From NCBI RefSeq assembly GCF_000519045.1, contig NZ_KI912532.1, forward strand, positions 1,736,001 through 1,800,000: a stretch of DNA of 64,000 nt. The letters are read 5' to 3'. Origin of the DNA: Dechloromonas agitata is5. GTDB taxonomy: Bacteria > Pseudomonadota > Gammaproteobacteria > Burkholderiales > Rhodocyclaceae. Below are positions 33,057-43,536 of the stretch, in pieces. Position 1 is the stretch's first letter, and each line of letters starts with the position of its first letter. The notes beneath the pieces were generated by a model. The model did no database searches, was not told where the DNA came from, and saw only the letters and a list, made by a program, of their open reading frames with translations. The translations under genes and the position numbers were made by a program.

Positions 33057-33523
33057 ACCGTACCGTACTCGACCTGTGGGTCGGCTTTTTCGTCGCGCTC
33101 GGCATTGCTGCCGTGATGTTTCTGGCTCTCAAGGTAGGCAACCTTTCTTCGGCGCGCCTGTCCGAGACTTATGTGCTGCAAGCCAAGTTTGATAACATTG
33201 GCGGCCTCAAGGTCCGCGGGCCGGTCAAAAGTGCCGGTGTCGTCGTCGGGCGGATTTCCGACATCCGCTTCGATGCGGAGACTTACGAGGCTGTCGTGGA
33301 AATGACGATCGATGGTCGCTACCGTTTCCCGAAGGATACCTTCGCCTCGATCTTCACGGCCGGCTTGCTCGGTGAGCAGTACATCGGCTTTGATGCTGGC
33401 GGCGACGAGAAAATGCTGCAGGCGGGCGATACCATCGCCAAGACGCAGTCGGCGGTCGTTCTCGAAAAGCTGATCAGTCAGTTTTTATTTAGCAAGGCAG
33501 CAGACGGACAGGACAAGAAATGA
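33053..33523 (+). CDS. mlaD: MCE-domain lipid-binding protein MlaD
   Basis: 156 residues. One N-terminal membrane anchor (DLWVGFFVALGIAAVMFLALKVG) and a single MCE domain (YVLQAKFDNIGGLKVRGPVKSAGVVVGRISDI...). It forms the hexameric periplasmic ring that channels lipids to the MlaE dimer. The ATGA overlap with mlaE and the 4-nt overlap with mlaA indicate a coupled operon. Confidence 0.95.
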   Translation: MNRTVLDLWVGFFVALGIAAVMFLALKVGNLSSARLSETYVLQAKFDNIGGLKVRGPVKSAGVVVGRISDIRFDAETYEAVVEMTIDGRYRFPKDTFASIFTAGLLGEQYIGFDAGGDEKMLQAGDTIAKTQSAVVLEKLISQFLFSKAADGQDKK

Positions 33524-34248
33524 CGAAAAGTCTCGGCTTATCTGGCATGCGCAAGACCTGGCAGTGGGCCGCCAGTGGTCTCCTCGCCCTGGCCTGCATG
33601 GGCGGCGCGCTGGCTGAAGAAAACCCGCACGACCCCTACGAGGGTTTCAACCGCTCGATGTTTGCCGTACATGAGGTCATCGACCAATACGCTGTAAAGC
33701 CGGTGGCGCAGGTTTACGACAACGTCGCCCCGTTGCCGGTCAAGGCCGGTGTCGGCAATTTCTTCGGCAACGTCGGCGACCTCTGGGTCGGCGTCAATAG
33801 CGCGCTGCAAGGCAAGTTCGGCGATGCCGGCGTTGATCTTGGCCGTTTGCTGGTGAATTCGACCGTCGGCATTTTCGGCCTCTTCGATGTCGCCAGCGAA
33901 CTCGGGCTGGAGCGGCACGACGAGGATTTCGGCCAGACCATGGCGGTCTGGGGAGTCGATGGCGGCGGTTATCTGTTCTGGCCGGTGATCGGTTCGCGCA
34001 CGGTGCGCGACACTTTTGGCTGGGGGGTTGACCTGATGGCCGATCCGGTCGGCTACGTCGATTCCGTTCCAGTGCGTAACAGCCTGCGCGGGCTGCGCAT
34101 TGTCGACATCAGGGCCAGCTTGCTGCCGGCCGACAAGGTGGTCGAGGAGGCGGCTCTCGACAAGTACGCCTACATTCGCGACGCTTACCTGCAGCGTCGC
34201 CGCAACCAGATTTTCGATGGCCGCCCGCCGCGCCAGGATGACTACTGA
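33520..34248 (+). CDS. mlaA: outer-membrane lipid asymmetry protein MlaA (VacJ)
   Basis: 242 residues. MlaA removes mislocalised phospholipids from the outer leaflet together with porin. The family core is clear: DPYEGFNRSMFAVHEVID, YDNVAPLPVKAGVGNFFGNVGDLWVGVN, LLVNSTVGIFGLFDVA, FGQTMAVWGV. The signal region ends LLALAC at residue 26, exactly 11 residues before DPYEGFNR. That is the same spacing as between the lipidated Cys and DPLEGFNR in E. coli MlaA, so lipidation is likely. The -3 position is Ala rather than Leu, and ALA-EE just after it would suit signal peptidase I. It is encoded inside the mla operon, unlike in E. coli. Confidence 0.93.
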   Translation: MTKSLGLSGMRKTWQWAASGLLALACMGGALAEENPHDPYEGFNRSMFAVHEVIDQYAVKPVAQVYDNVAPLPVKAGVGNFFGNVGDLWVGVNSALQGKFGDAGVDLGRLLVNSTVGIFGLFDVASELGLERHDEDFGQTMAVWGVDGGGYLFWPVIGSRTVRDTFGWGVDLMADPVGYVDSVPVRNSLRGLRIVDIRASLLPADKVVEEAALDKYAYIRDAYLQRRRNQIFDGRPPRQDDY

Positions 34249-34266
34249 CCCAAACGTTTCAAAAAA

Positions 34267-34878
34267 ATGAAGAAACTTATCGCCCTGCTTTTCTCTGGAT
34301 TCGTCGCCACTGCTGCCGTCGCCCAGGAGGCACCGGATGTCCTGGTCCAGCGTGTTACCGAAGAGGTGCTGGAAATCGTCCGGCACGACAAGGATATTCA
34401 AAACGGTAGCACCAACAAGGTCATCGACCTTGTCGACAAGAAGGTCCTGCCGCATTTCAACTTTCAGCACATGACTGCGCTGGCGCTCGGCAAGGAGTGG
34501 CGCAAGGCCAATCCACAGCAGCAGCAGCAGTTGACGGCCGAGTTCAAGACGCTGCTCGTGCGTACCTACTCCAATGCGCTGACCAGCTATAAGAACCAGA
34601 AGATTGTCTACAAGCCCTTCAAGATGGCACCGGCCGATACCGACGTGCTGGTTCGTACCGAGGTTCAGCAGCCGGGCAGCAAGCCGGTTCAGCTCGACTA
34701 CAGTCTGGAAAAGATGGAAGGCGGCTGGAAGGTGTATGACGTGGTCGTCGCTGGCATCAGCCTGGTCACCAATTACCGCGACCAGTTTGGCCAGGAGGTG
34801 CGCAATGGCGGCATCGACGGCCTGATTGCCTCGATTGCCAACAAGAACAAGTCGCTGGAAGCGAACCAGAAGAAATGA
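34267..34878 (+). CDS. mlaC: periplasmic phospholipid-binding protein MlaC
   Basis: 203 residues with a signal peptide (MKKLIALLFSGFVATAAVAQ). The MlaC/Ttg2D fold signatures follow: HFNFQHMTALALGKEWRKANPQQQQQLTAEFKTLLVRTYSNAL and GGWKVYDVVVAGISLVTNYRDQF. It shuttles phospholipid between MlaA and MlaD. The start lies 18 nt after mlaA, the loosest junction of the operon, and the end overlaps mlaB by 4 nt. Confidence 0.95.
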   Translation: MKKLIALLFSGFVATAAVAQEAPDVLVQRVTEEVLEIVRHDKDIQNGSTNKVIDLVDKKVLPHFNFQHMTALALGKEWRKANPQQQQQLTAEFKTLLVRTYSNALTSYKNQKIVYKPFKMAPADTDVLVRTEVQQPGSKPVQLDYSLEKMEGGWKVYDVVVAGISLVTNYRDQFGQEVRNGGIDGLIASIANKNKSLEANQKK

Positions 34879-35156
34879 TCGAACGTCAGAACGGGCGCCT
34901 GCGGGTTACGGCGCCCCTGGTCATGGCCAATGCGCGCGGCCTGCTCGATGCAGGCCGTTCTGCTTTGCAGCCGGGAGAGGTCGTTTTCGATTTTTCGGCG
35001 GTGAATGAAGCCGACTCCGCGGCGATTGCGGTAATGCTCGGCTGGTTGCGGGCGGCCGATGCTGCCGGCGCGCACGTCAAGTTTGCCCATATCCCGGCGG
35101 GTGTCCGTGCGCTGGCTGAACTGTACGGCGTGACCGATCTCCTGCCCCTGGCCTGA
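34875..35156 (+). CDS. mlaB: STAS-domain protein MlaB
   Basis: 93 residues forming one STAS domain (VVFDFSAVNEADSAAIAVMLGWLRAADAAGAHVKFAHIP). The Ser in EADSAAIA sits at the position phosphorylated in anti-sigma antagonists; in MlaB this face contacts MlaF and is needed for ATPase assembly. The start overlaps the mlaC stop. It completes mlaFEDACB. Confidence 0.92.
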   Translation: MIERQNGRLRVTAPLVMANARGLLDAGRSALQPGEVVFDFSAVNEADSAAIAVMLGWLRAADAAGAHVKFAHIPAGVRALAELYGVTDLLPLA

Positions 35157-35166
35157 CAGGGTGCGT

Positions 35167-35886
35167 ATGCTTCCAGCCGTTTCCATCGTCGACGTCGTCA
35201 AGCGTTTTGGCACGCTACAGGCGCTGGCCGGGGTGTCGCTCGACATCGGGCAGGGCGAATTCTTCGGTTTGCTCGGGCCGAACGGCGCCGGCAAGACGAC
35301 CCTGATTTCCTCCCTGGCCGGCCTGGTGCGTCCGGATTCCGGAACCATCCAGGTCATGGGGCATGACGTCATTCGCGATTTTCGCGAGGCGCGTCGACTG
35401 CTTGGTGTCGTGCCGCAGGAACTGGTATTCGATCCCTTCTTCAATGTGCGCGAAACGCTGCGCATCCAGTCCGGCTATTTCGGTATTCGTAAAAACGACG
35501 ACTGGATCGACGAGATCCTGGCCAACCTCGACCTGACCGGCAAGGCCGACGTCAATATGCGCCGCCTGTCGGGCGGCATGAAACGTCGGGTGCTGGTGGC
35601 CCAGGCGCTGGTGCACAAGCCGCCGGTCATAGTGCTCGACGAGCCGACAGCCGGGGTCGACGTCGAGTTGCGCCAGGGCTTGTGGCAGTTCATCCGCCGC
35701 CTGAATGGCGAGGGGCACACCATCATCCTGACCACGCACTATCTCGAAGAGGCGGAAGCCCTGTGCAACCGCATCGCCTTGATGAAGCAGGGGCGGGTGG
35801 TTGCCCTCGATACGACGGCCAATTTGATGGCGGCACACCCGGGAGCATCGCTGGAAGAGGTTTTCGTGCGGACACTGCAATCGTGA
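35167..35886 (+). CDS. ABC-2 exporter ATPase (YadG-like)
   Basis: 239 residues with GPNGAGKTT (Walker A), LSGGMKRRVLVAQAL (signature) and VIVLDEPTAGVDVELR (Walker B). Together with the permease encoded next it forms an ABC-2 transporter of the YadGH/NodIJ class; the substrate is unknown. The ATG at 35167 is preferred because AGGG lies 6 nt upstream; a GTG two codons earlier is also in frame. It lies 10 nt after mlaB in the same direction, so co-transcription with mla is likely. Confidence 0.88.
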   Translation: MLPAVSIVDVVKRFGTLQALAGVSLDIGQGEFFGLLGPNGAGKTTLISSLAGLVRPDSGTIQVMGHDVIRDFREARRLLGVVPQELVFDPFFNVRETLRIQSGYFGIRKNDDWIDEILANLDLTGKADVNMRRLSGGMKRRVLVAQALVHKPPVIVLDEPTAGVDVELRQGLWQFIRRLNGEGHTIILTTHYLEEAEALCNRIALMKQGRVVALDTTANLMAAHPGASLEEVFVRTLQS

Positions 35887-36635
35887 TCGGCTTCCTGACC
35901 CTCCTCGAGAAGGAATTCCTCCGCTTCTGGAAAGTGGCCTTCCAGACAGTGGCCGCGCCGGTGCTGACGGCCCTGCTCTACCTGCTCATCTTCGGTCATG
36001 TGCTGGACGACCATGTCCAGGTGCATGGCGTGCGGTACACCAGCTTCCTGATCCCGGGGCTGGTCATGATGCAGGTGCTGCAGAATGCCTTCGCCAATTC
36101 GTCGTCCAGCCTGATCCAGGCCAAGATCACCGGCTCCATCGTTTTCGTGCTGCTGCCGCCGATTCCCTACAGTGCCTTCTTTGCCGCCTACGTGCTGGCT
36201 GCCGTACTGCGTGGCATGATGGTCGGGCTCGGCGTGCTGCTGGCGACGGTCTGGTTCGTGGACCTGAAAATCGTCGCGCCGCTGTGGATCATGGCGTTTG
36301 CGATGCTCGGCGGCGGGTTGTTCGGTGCACTGGGCATGATCGCCGGTATCTGGTCGGAGAAGTTCGACCAGTTGGCCTCCTTCCAGAATTTCCTGATCAT
36401 GCCGCTGACCATGCTGTCCGGCGTCTTTTATTCGATTTACACATTGCCTGCATTCTGGCAGGGCGTGTCGCATTACAATCCCGTTTTTTACATGATCGAC
36501 GGCTTCCGTTACGGTTTCTTCGGCGTCTCCGATGTCGCGCCTGAAACCAGCCTGCTGGTCGTCGTCGCCTGCTTCGCCGTGGTGTCCTGGGGGACGCTGA
36601 GCCTGCTGAAGCGGGGCTGGAAGCTTAGAGCCTGA
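35883..36635 (+). CDS. ABC-2 type permease (YadH-like)
   Basis: 250 residues, six predicted helices, with the ABC2_membrane pattern: TLLEKEFLRFWKVAFQTVAAPVLTALLYLLIFGHVL, QVLQNAFANSSSSLIQAKI and FQNFLIMPLTMLSGVFYSI. The GTG start at 35883 overlaps the ATPase stop (GTGA). It is always paired with the upstream ATPase in related betaproteobacterial loci between mla and ibaG-murA (family and synteny knowledge). Substrate unknown; envelope lipid or polysaccharide export is a guess from context. Confidence 0.88.
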   Translation: MIGFLTLLEKEFLRFWKVAFQTVAAPVLTALLYLLIFGHVLDDHVQVHGVRYTSFLIPGLVMMQVLQNAFANSSSSLIQAKITGSIVFVLLPPIPYSAFFAAYVLAAVLRGMMVGLGVLLATVWFVDLKIVAPLWIMAFAMLGGGLFGALGMIAGIWSEKFDQLASFQNFLIMPLTMLSGVFYSIYTLPAFWQGVSHYNPVFYMIDGFRYGFFGVSDVAPETSLLVVVACFAVVSWGTLSLLKRGWKLRA

Positions 36636-36640
36636 ATACG

Positions 36641-38129
<1,489 letters not shown>

Positions 38130-38172
38130 TCGCGCCGTTGAAGGGGGCGCGGGTAGATCGGTGGCTTCGTCA

Positions 38173-38204
38173 GGAATGCAAATTTCAAGAAAATTTTGCA
38201 TTCC
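38173..38204. repeat. inverted repeat between murA and the cold-shock gene
   Basis: GGAATGCAAA (38173-38182) and TTTGCATTCC (38195-38204) are perfectly complementary, with a 12-nt AT-rich spacer. It lies 43 nt after murA and 25 nt before the -35 of the csp promoter. There is no U-tract, so it is either an operator or an mRNA-end stabiliser rather than a classic terminator. Confidence 0.6.
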
Positions 38205-38228
38205 CCGTAACGAATCGTCACAAAACAC

Positions 38229-38257
38229 TTGGCGTAAGTCGTTTACTCCTCCATACT
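38229..38257 (+). promoter_or_regulatory. promoter of the cold-shock gene
   Basis: TTGGCG (38229-38234) and CATACT (38252-38257) are separated by 17 bp. The predicted start near 38264 would leave a leader of about 104 nt. Long leaders are usual for cold-shock genes and can act as RNA thermosensors. Confidence 0.6.
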
Positions 38258-38367
38258 CCGAGGCTCGGGATTTCCAGGCAGTGTGTTGTTCCTGCACCGT
38301 AATCGGTTTGTCAGCTCCTCGGTCTTGGCTCTCGTAATTTTTTCAATCTTTTCCAAGGAAGCTACAA

Positions 38368-38574
38368 ATGGCAACTGGTACCGTCAAATGGTTCAACGAC
38401 GCTAAGGGTTTTGGTTTCATCTCTCCGGACGGCGGCGGCGAAGACCTCTTCGCTCACTTCTCCGCTATTCAGGGCAACGGTTTCAAGACCCTGGTCGAAA
38501 ACCAGAAGGTCACCTTCGACATCGTGACCGGCCCGAAGGGCAAGCAAGCTGCGAACATCCAGAAGGCCGACTAA
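38368..38574 (+). CDS. cold-shock protein (CspA family)
   Basis: 68 residues forming a single cold-shock domain, an RNA chaperone. RNP1 (KGFGFIS) and RNP2 (DLFAHFS) are intact: [20 protein letters not shown] and [18 protein letters not shown] is about 9 nt upstream of the ATG. The gene has its own promoter and a strong terminator, making it an independent unit between murA and hisG. Confidence 0.97.
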   Translation: MATGTVKWFNDAKGFGFISPDGGGEDLFAHFSAIQGNGFKTLVENQKVTFDIVTGPKGKQAANIQKAD

Positions 38575-38592
38575 GTCGCCCTGCTGTTCGCG

Positions 38593-38619
38593 AAAAGCCC
38601 GGTTCGCCGGGCTTTTTTG
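38593..38619 (+). terminator. strong intrinsic terminator of the cold-shock gene
   Basis: AAAAGCCCGG (38593-38602) pairs with CCGGGCTTTT (38607-38616) around a TTCG tetraloop, followed by TT. It isolates csp from hisG. Confidence 0.92.
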
Positions 38620-38742
38620 CGTTTACGGAGTAGTCGGTTCGTCGGCCGTTAGTCAGGCTTAATTGCGGCGATAGGGCCAGAGGCGACCGGGCCTGTCGGC
38701 GCATGCGCTAAAATGCAGGCTTTGCTTTCAGGCGATCTGCCC

Positions 38743-39387
38743 GTGACGACCATCACCATCGCCCTCTCGAAGGGCCGCATCTTCGACGAAACCCTGCCGC
38801 TGCTCGCGGCGGCCGGCATCGTCCCGACCGAAAACCCGGAAACCTCGCGCAAGCTGATCATTGAGACCAATCAGCCACATGTGCGCGTCGTCATCGTCCG
38901 CGCCACCGACGTGCCGACCTACGTGCAGTACGGCGCGGCCGACATCGGCGTGGCCGGCAAGGACGTGCTGATCGAGCATGGCGGCGAAGGCCTCTACGCA
39001 CCGCTCGACCTGAACATCGCCAAGTGCCGCATGATGGTCGCCGTGCCGGAAGGCTTCGACTACGCCAACGCCGTGCGCCAGGGTGCCCGCCTGAAGGTGG
39101 CGTCGAAATACACCAAGACGGCGCGCGAACATTTCGCCAGCAAGGGCGTGCATGTCGACCTGATCAAGCTCTACGGCTCGATGGAACTGGCGCCGCTGGC
39201 CGGTCTGTCGGATGCCATCGTCGACCTGGTGTCGACCGGTGGCACGCTGAAGGCCAACAAGCTGGTCGCGGTCGAGCACATCATGGACATCTCGAGCCGC
39301 CTGGTGGTCAACCAGGCCTCGCTCAAGGTCAAGCGCGAAACGCTGCAGCCGATCATCGATGCCTTTGCCGGGGCGGTGGAGAAATAA
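38743..39387 (+). CDS. hisG: ATP phosphoribosyltransferase catalytic subunit HisG (short form)
   Basis: First step of histidine synthesis (ATP + PRPP). About 214 residues: [32 protein letters not shown], and the PRPP loop [18 protein letters not shown]. The protein lacks the C-terminal ACT-like regulatory domain, so this is the short HisG that needs HisZ for activity and feedback control; no hisZ is in the window. The GTG at 38743 starts the family N-terminus. An ATG at 38713 overlaps what looks like a -10 (TAAAAT, 38709-38714), so it is less likely. Confidence 0.94.
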   Translation: MTTITIALSKGRIFDETLPLLAAAGIVPTENPETSRKLIIETNQPHVRVVIVRATDVPTYVQYGAADIGVAGKDVLIEHGGEGLYAPLDLNIAKCRMMVAVPEGFDYANAVRQGARLKVASKYTKTAREHFASKGVHVDLIKLYGSMELAPLAGLSDAIVDLVSTGGTLKANKLVAVEHIMDISSRLVVNQASLKVKRETLQPIIDAFAGAVEK

Positions 39388-39388
39388 C

Positions 39389-40693
39389 ATGACGATTGCC
39401 ATCCAGCGTCTGTCCACGGTCGACGCCGATTTCCTGTCCCAACTGAAGACCTTGCTCGCCTTCGAGGCGGCAGCCGACGAGAACATCGAGCGCACCGTCG
39501 CCAACATCCTGGCCGATGTGAAGACCCGCGGCGATGCGGCGGTGATCGAATACACCAACCAGTTCGACCGGCTGACCGCCAAGGCGATGATCGACCTGGA
39601 GCTGCGCCAGGACGAACTGCATGCGGCCCTCGACGGCCTGCCGGCCGAGCGCCGCGCCGCGCTGGAGGCTGCGGCTGGCCGTATTCGCGCTTACCACGAG
39701 CGCCAGAAGATGGAAGGCTGGTCCTACACCGAGGCCGATGGCACGATGCTCGGCCAGATGATCACCCCGCTCGACCGCGTCGGCCTCTACGTGCCGGGCG
39801 GTAAGGCGGCGTATCCATCGTCGGTGCTGATGAACGCGATCCCGGCCAAGGTCGCCGGCGTCAAGGAACTGATCATGGTCGTCCCGACGCCGGGCGGCGA
39901 AAAGAACCAGCTGGTGCTGGCCGCTGCCTGCCTGGCCGGGGTTGATCGCGTGTTCACCATGGGCGGTGCGCAAGCCGTCGGTGCGCTGGCCTACGGCACG
40001 CAGACCGTGCCGCAGGTGGACAAGATCGTCGGCCCGGGCAATGCCTACGTCGCCACGGCCAAGCGCCGCGTCTTCGGCATTGTCGGCATCGACATGGTGG
40101 CCGGACCGTCGGAAATCCTCGTTGTGTCGGATGGCTCGGGGAACCCGGACTGGGTGGCGATGGACCTCTTCTCGCAGGCTGAGCATGACGAACTGGCGCA
40201 GTCCATCCTGATCTGCACCAACGCCGCCTTCATCGAGCGCGTCCAGGCCAGCATCGAGAAGCTGCTGCCGACCATGCCGCGTCAGGAAGTGATCCGCACC
40301 TCGCTGACCAATCGCGGTGCGTTCATCCTGGTGCGTGACATGGACGAAGCCGTGGCCATCGCCAACCGCGTCGCGCCCGAGCACCTGGAACTGGCATTGG
40401 ATAACCCGGATCCGTGGGTCGGGAAGATCCACCACGCTGGCGCCATCTTCATTGGTCACTACACCTCGGAGTCGCTCGGCGACTACTGCGCCGGTCCAAA
40501 CCATGTGCTGCCGACCTCGGGCTCGGCCCGCTTCTCCTCGCCGCTCGGCGTGTACGACTTCCAGAAGCGGACCAGCCTGATCAAGGTGTCCAAGGTCGGT
40601 GCACAGACGCTAGGCAAGATCGCCTCGACCCTGGCCCAGGGCGAGGGCTTGCCGGCGCACGCCAAGTCGGCTGAGTTCCGGCTGGAAAACTGA
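39389..40693 (+). CDS. hisD: histidinol dehydrogenase HisD
   Basis: 434 residues; oxidises histidinol to histidine in two NAD+-dependent steps. Zinc and substrate signatures: [68 protein letters not shown] and VAPEHLEL. The ATG at 39389 has GGAG 8 nt upstream and lies 1 nt after the hisG stop. The normal next gene, hisC, is displaced: two chromate-transporter genes come in between. Confidence 0.96.
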   Translation: MTIAIQRLSTVDADFLSQLKTLLAFEAAADENIERTVANILADVKTRGDAAVIEYTNQFDRLTAKAMIDLELRQDELHAALDGLPAERRAALEAAAGRIRAYHERQKMEGWSYTEADGTMLGQMITPLDRVGLYVPGGKAAYPSSVLMNAIPAKVAGVKELIMVVPTPGGEKNQLVLAAACLAGVDRVFTMGGAQAVGALAYGTQTVPQVDKIVGPGNAYVATAKRRVFGIVGIDMVAGPSEILVVSDGSGNPDWVAMDLFSQAEHDELAQSILICTNAAFIERVQASIEKLLPTMPRQEVIRTSLTNRGAFILVRDMDEAVAIANRVAPEHLELALDNPDPWVGKIHHAGAIFIGHYTSESLGDYCAGPNHVLPTSGSARFSSPLGVYDFQKRTSLIKVSKVGAQTLGKIASTLAQGEGLPAHAKSAEFRLEN

Positions 40694-40702
40694 GAAAAAG
40701 TA

Positions 40703-41269
40703 TTGTCCACCGCAGCAATGCCTGAATCCCAAAGCCGCCCGGACCTCCGGGCGCTTTTTTTGGGTTTTTCGTCGGTTGGTCTTTCCGGCTTTGGTGGCGT
40801 ACTGCCCTTCGCGCGCCGCATGCTGGTCGAAGAGCGGCGCTGGATGACGGCCGAGGAGTTCAATGCCCAGCTCGGTTTGTGCCAGTTTTTGCCCGGGCCC
40901 AACGTGATCAACCTGGCGGTCGTCGTCGGCAAGCGCTATCAGGGGCTATATGGCGCCATCGTCGCGCCGCTTGGCCTGCTCGCCGGGCCGCTCGCCATTG
41001 CGCTGCTGCTCGCCTTGCTCTATGACGTCTATGGCAGTCTCCCGGTCGCGCAGGGCATGTTGCGCGGTATCGCCGCCGTCGGTTGTGGGCTGTTGCTCGC
41101 CATGGCTTGGCGCATGGGGATGGCGATCAAGGAGAAGCGTTGGTTCCTGCCCTTCTCTGTTATGGTCGTCGGTGCCATCGCCGGCCTGCGCTGGCCGATG
41201 CCCTGGGTCATGCTGGCCGGGCTGATCCTGTCTGGCGGCGTGGCCTACTGGCGTTTGGGTCGGAAATGA
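40703..41269 (+). CDS. chromate transporter, first half-size subunit
   Basis: 188 residues with one CHR domain. The family motif FGGVLPFARRMLVEERRWMTAEEFNAQLGLCQFLPGPNVINLAVVVG is followed by hydrophobic helices. Short-chain ChrA proteins work as pairs of half-size subunits with opposite topology that together export chromate (family knowledge). A TTG start at 40703 has a GAGAAAAAG upstream; an ATG at 40718 lacks one. It lies 9 nt after hisD and overlaps the second half by 4 nt (ATGA). Confidence 0.85.
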   Translation: MSTAAMPESQSRPDLRALFLGFSSVGLSGFGGVLPFARRMLVEERRWMTAEEFNAQLGLCQFLPGPNVINLAVVVGKRYQGLYGAIVAPLGLLAGPLAIALLLALLYDVYGSLPVAQGMLRGIAAVGCGLLLAMAWRMGMAIKEKRWFLPFSVMVVGAIAGLRWPMPWVMLAGLILSGGVAYWRLGRK

Positions 41270-41784
41270 TCGTCGTTCAGCTCTTTCTCGATTTTGCCCT
41301 GCTGTCCTTCGTGGCGTTTGGTGGCGCCACCGCGCTCCTGCCGGAGATGCACCGGGTCGTTGTCGAGAATCATCATTGGCTGGACGATGCGACTTTTACC
41401 CACCTCTACGCCATCGCCCAGGCTGCGCCAGGGCCGAATGTGCTGGTCGTGACGCTGATCGGCTGGAAGGTCGCCGGGCTGGCCGGTGCGCTGGCTGCCA
41501 CTACCGCCATGTGCCTGCCGATGAGCATTGTGATTTATCTGCTGATCGATCGTTGGGAGGGGTTTGCCGGCAAGCGCTGGCAGCGGGCGATCAGCCTTGG
41601 CGTATCGCCTTTGGCGGTGGGGCTGATTTTTTCAGGTGCGACGCTGATCGCGCAGGCTGCCGATTTTGGCTGGGCCGCCTGGCTGCTGGTGGTTGCCACC
41701 GTCATGGCCAATTTGCGGCTGAAACTCCATCCGCTGTGGTTCATCGCGGCCGGCGCCGCCCTCGGGTTGGCCGGCCTGGTTTGA
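41266..41784 (+). CDS. chromate transporter, second half-size subunit
   Basis: 172 residues, CHR domain: FVAFGGATALLPEMHRVVVENHHWLDDATFTHLYAIAQAAPGPNVLVVTLIGWKVAG. It pairs with the preceding gene. The product is shorter and diverged from its partner, as expected for the heterodimeric type. It ends 15 nt before the convergent hisC, a very compact junction with no terminator visible. Confidence 0.85.
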   Translation: MIVVQLFLDFALLSFVAFGGATALLPEMHRVVVENHHWLDDATFTHLYAIAQAAPGPNVLVVTLIGWKVAGLAGALAATTAMCLPMSIVIYLLIDRWEGFAGKRWQRAISLGVSPLAVGLIFSGATLIAQAADFGWAAWLLVVATVMANLRLKLHPLWFIAAGAALGLAGLV

Positions 41785-41799
41785 TCGGGCGTCGTTGAT

Positions 41800-42870
41800 T
41801 CAGCCGAGAATCTGGCGCAGGGCCTCCGCCAGCGCCCGGCATTCGTCATCGGTGCCAACCGTGATGCGCAGGAACTGGTCGATGCGCGGCAGCTTGAAGT
41901 GGCGGACGATGATGCTGCGGTCGCGCAGCGCCTTGGCCAGTTCCGCGGCGTCGTGCTGCGCATGGCGGGCAAAGATGAAGTTGGCGGCCGACGGCAGCAC
42001 GTCGAAGCCGAGCTTGCTCAGGTCGGTGGTCAGGGTGTCACGGGTGGCGATGACCTTGCGACAGCAGTCGGCGAACCAGGCGTCGTCCTCGATGGCGGCG
42101 ACGGCGCCGGCGATGGCCAGGCGGTCGAGCGGGTAGGAGTTGAAGCTGTTCTTGACCCGCTCCAGCGCTTCGATCAGGTCCGGGTGGCCGATGGCGTAGC
42201 CGACGCGCAGGCCGGCCAGCGAGCGGGACTTGGACAGCGTGTGAATGACCAGCACGTTGTCGAAGCGGCGGGTGAGCGGGATCGCCGTCGTGCCGCCGAA
42301 GTCGATGTAGGCCTCGTCGACCACGACGACCGAATCCGGGTTGGCGCGAGCGATGTCGGCAATGGCGTCGAGCGCCAGGACGCGGCCCGTTGGTGCATTC
42401 GGGTTGGGAAAGATGATGCCGCCGTTGGCGCGGCCGGTGTAATCCGCCGGATTGATCGTGAAATCATCGGCCAGCGGCACGGTCGCGTAATCGACGCCAT
42501 ACAGGCCGCAATACACCGGGTAGAAGCTGTAGGTGATGTCCGGGAACAGGATCGGCGCGTCGTGTTTGAGCAGGGCCTGGAAGACGTGCGCCAGTACCTC
42601 GTCCGAGCCGTTGCCGACGAAGACCTGATCTGGCGTTGCGCCATGGCGGCGAGCGACGGCCTGCTTCAGCAGGTCGGCATTAGGGTCCGGGTACAGGCGC
42701 AGGCGCGCCGCATCGTCGCCGAGTTCCGCCTGGATCGCCGCCAATACCCTGGGTGAGGGCGGGTAGGGGTTCTCGTTGGTGTTCAGCTTGATCAGGTTGG
42801 CGATCTTGGGCTGTTCGCCCGGCACGTAGGGGGTGAGGTCGCGGACGACCTGGCTCCAGAAGCGGCTCAT
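41800..42870 (-). CDS. hisC: histidinol-phosphate aminotransferase HisC
   Basis: 356 residues, PLP enzyme of fold type I. Signatures: [38 protein letters not shown] and the PLP-lysine motif [17 protein letters not shown]. It is transcribed opposite to every other his gene here: convergent with the chromate transporter and divergent from hisB. The ATG at 42870 starts [21 protein letters not shown], the usual betaproteobacterial N-terminus; upstream in-frame sequence is a shadow of hisB. Since HisC acts between HisB and HisD steps, its inversion uncouples its expression from the pathway. Confidence 0.95.
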   Translation of the reverse strand: MSRFWSQVVRDLTPYVPGEQPKIANLIKLNTNENPYPPSPRVLAAIQAELGDDAARLRLYPDPNADLLKQAVARRHGATPDQVFVGNGSDEVLAHVFQALLKHDAPILFPDITYSFYPVYCGLYGVDYATVPLADDFTINPADYTGRANGGIIFPNPNAPTGRVLALDAIADIARANPDSVVVVDEAYIDFGGTTAIPLTRRFDNVLVIHTLSKSRSLAGLRVGYAIGHPDLIEALERVKNSFNSYPLDRLAIAGAVAAIEDDAWFADCCRKVIATRDTLTTDLSKLGFDVLPSAANFIFARHAQHDAAELAKALRDRSIIVRHFKLPRIDQFLRITVGTDDECRALAEALRQILG

Positions 42871-42905
42871 GGGGTTTTCACGAAAGGCGTAAAAGTAGGC
42901 CGAAA

Positions 42906-42914
42906 TGGTATCAT
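42906..42914 (+). promoter_or_regulatory. extended -10 promoter candidate for hisB-hisE
   Basis: TGGTATCAT fits the extended -10 pattern TGnTATnnT. A start near 42921 would lie downstream of the ATG at 42913 and upstream of the ATG at 42949, supporting 42949 as the hisB start. A promoter is needed here because hisC is inverted. Confidence 0.5.
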
Positions 42915-42948
42915 GCCCTTCCGATTCAACGTTTTGCAGCCAACCGAC

Positions 42949-43536
42949 ATGCGGCAAGCCGAAGTAACCCGTAACACCCTCGAGACGCAGATCACCGTGC
43001 GTCTCAACCTCGATGGCACCGGCCAGGGCAAGTTTGCCACCGGTGTGCCCTTCCTCGACCACATGCTCGACCAGATTGCCCGTCATGGCCTGATCGACCT
43101 TGATGTCGATGCCAAGGGGGATTTGCATATCGATGCCCACCACACCGTCGAGGATATCGGCATCACCTTCGGCCAGGCGCTGGCCAAGGCCTGGGGCGAC
43201 AAGAAGGGGCTGACCCGCTACGGTCACAGCTATGTGCCGCTCGACGAGGCGCTGTCGCGCGTCGTGATCGACCTCTCTGGTCGTCCCGGCCTGGAATTGA
43301 ACGTCGATTTCACGCGAGCGATGATCGGTAGCTTCGACGTCGATCTGGTTTCCGAATTCTTTCATGGCCTGGTCAACCACGCCGGCATGACGCTGCACAT
43401 CGACAACCTGCGCGGCAAGAATGCCCACCACCAGGCTGAAACCATCTTCAAGGCCTTCGGCCGCGCGCTGCGCATGGCGGTGACACCGGACCCGCGCATG
43501 GCCGGTGCCATGCCGTCCACCAAGGGCACGCTGTGA
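42949..43536 (+). CDS. hisB: imidazoleglycerol-phosphate dehydratase HisB
   Basis: 195 residues, the monofunctional form without the phosphatase domain. Manganese-binding motifs: [27 protein letters not shown] and [17 protein letters not shown]. The ATG at 42949 ([14 protein letters not shown]) is the family start; an ATG at 42913 is 12 codons earlier but overlaps the probable -10. It begins the second his transcription unit, hisB-H-A-F-I-E. The stop overlaps the hisH start. Confidence 0.95.
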   Translation: MRQAEVTRNTLETQITVRLNLDGTGQGKFATGVPFLDHMLDQIARHGLIDLDVDAKGDLHIDAHHTVEDIGITFGQALAKAWGDKKGLTRYGHSYVPLDEALSRVVIDLSGRPGLELNVDFTRAMIGSFDVDLVSEFFHGLVNHAGMTLHIDNLRGKNAHHQAETIFKAFGRALRMAVTPDPRMAGAMPSTKGTL

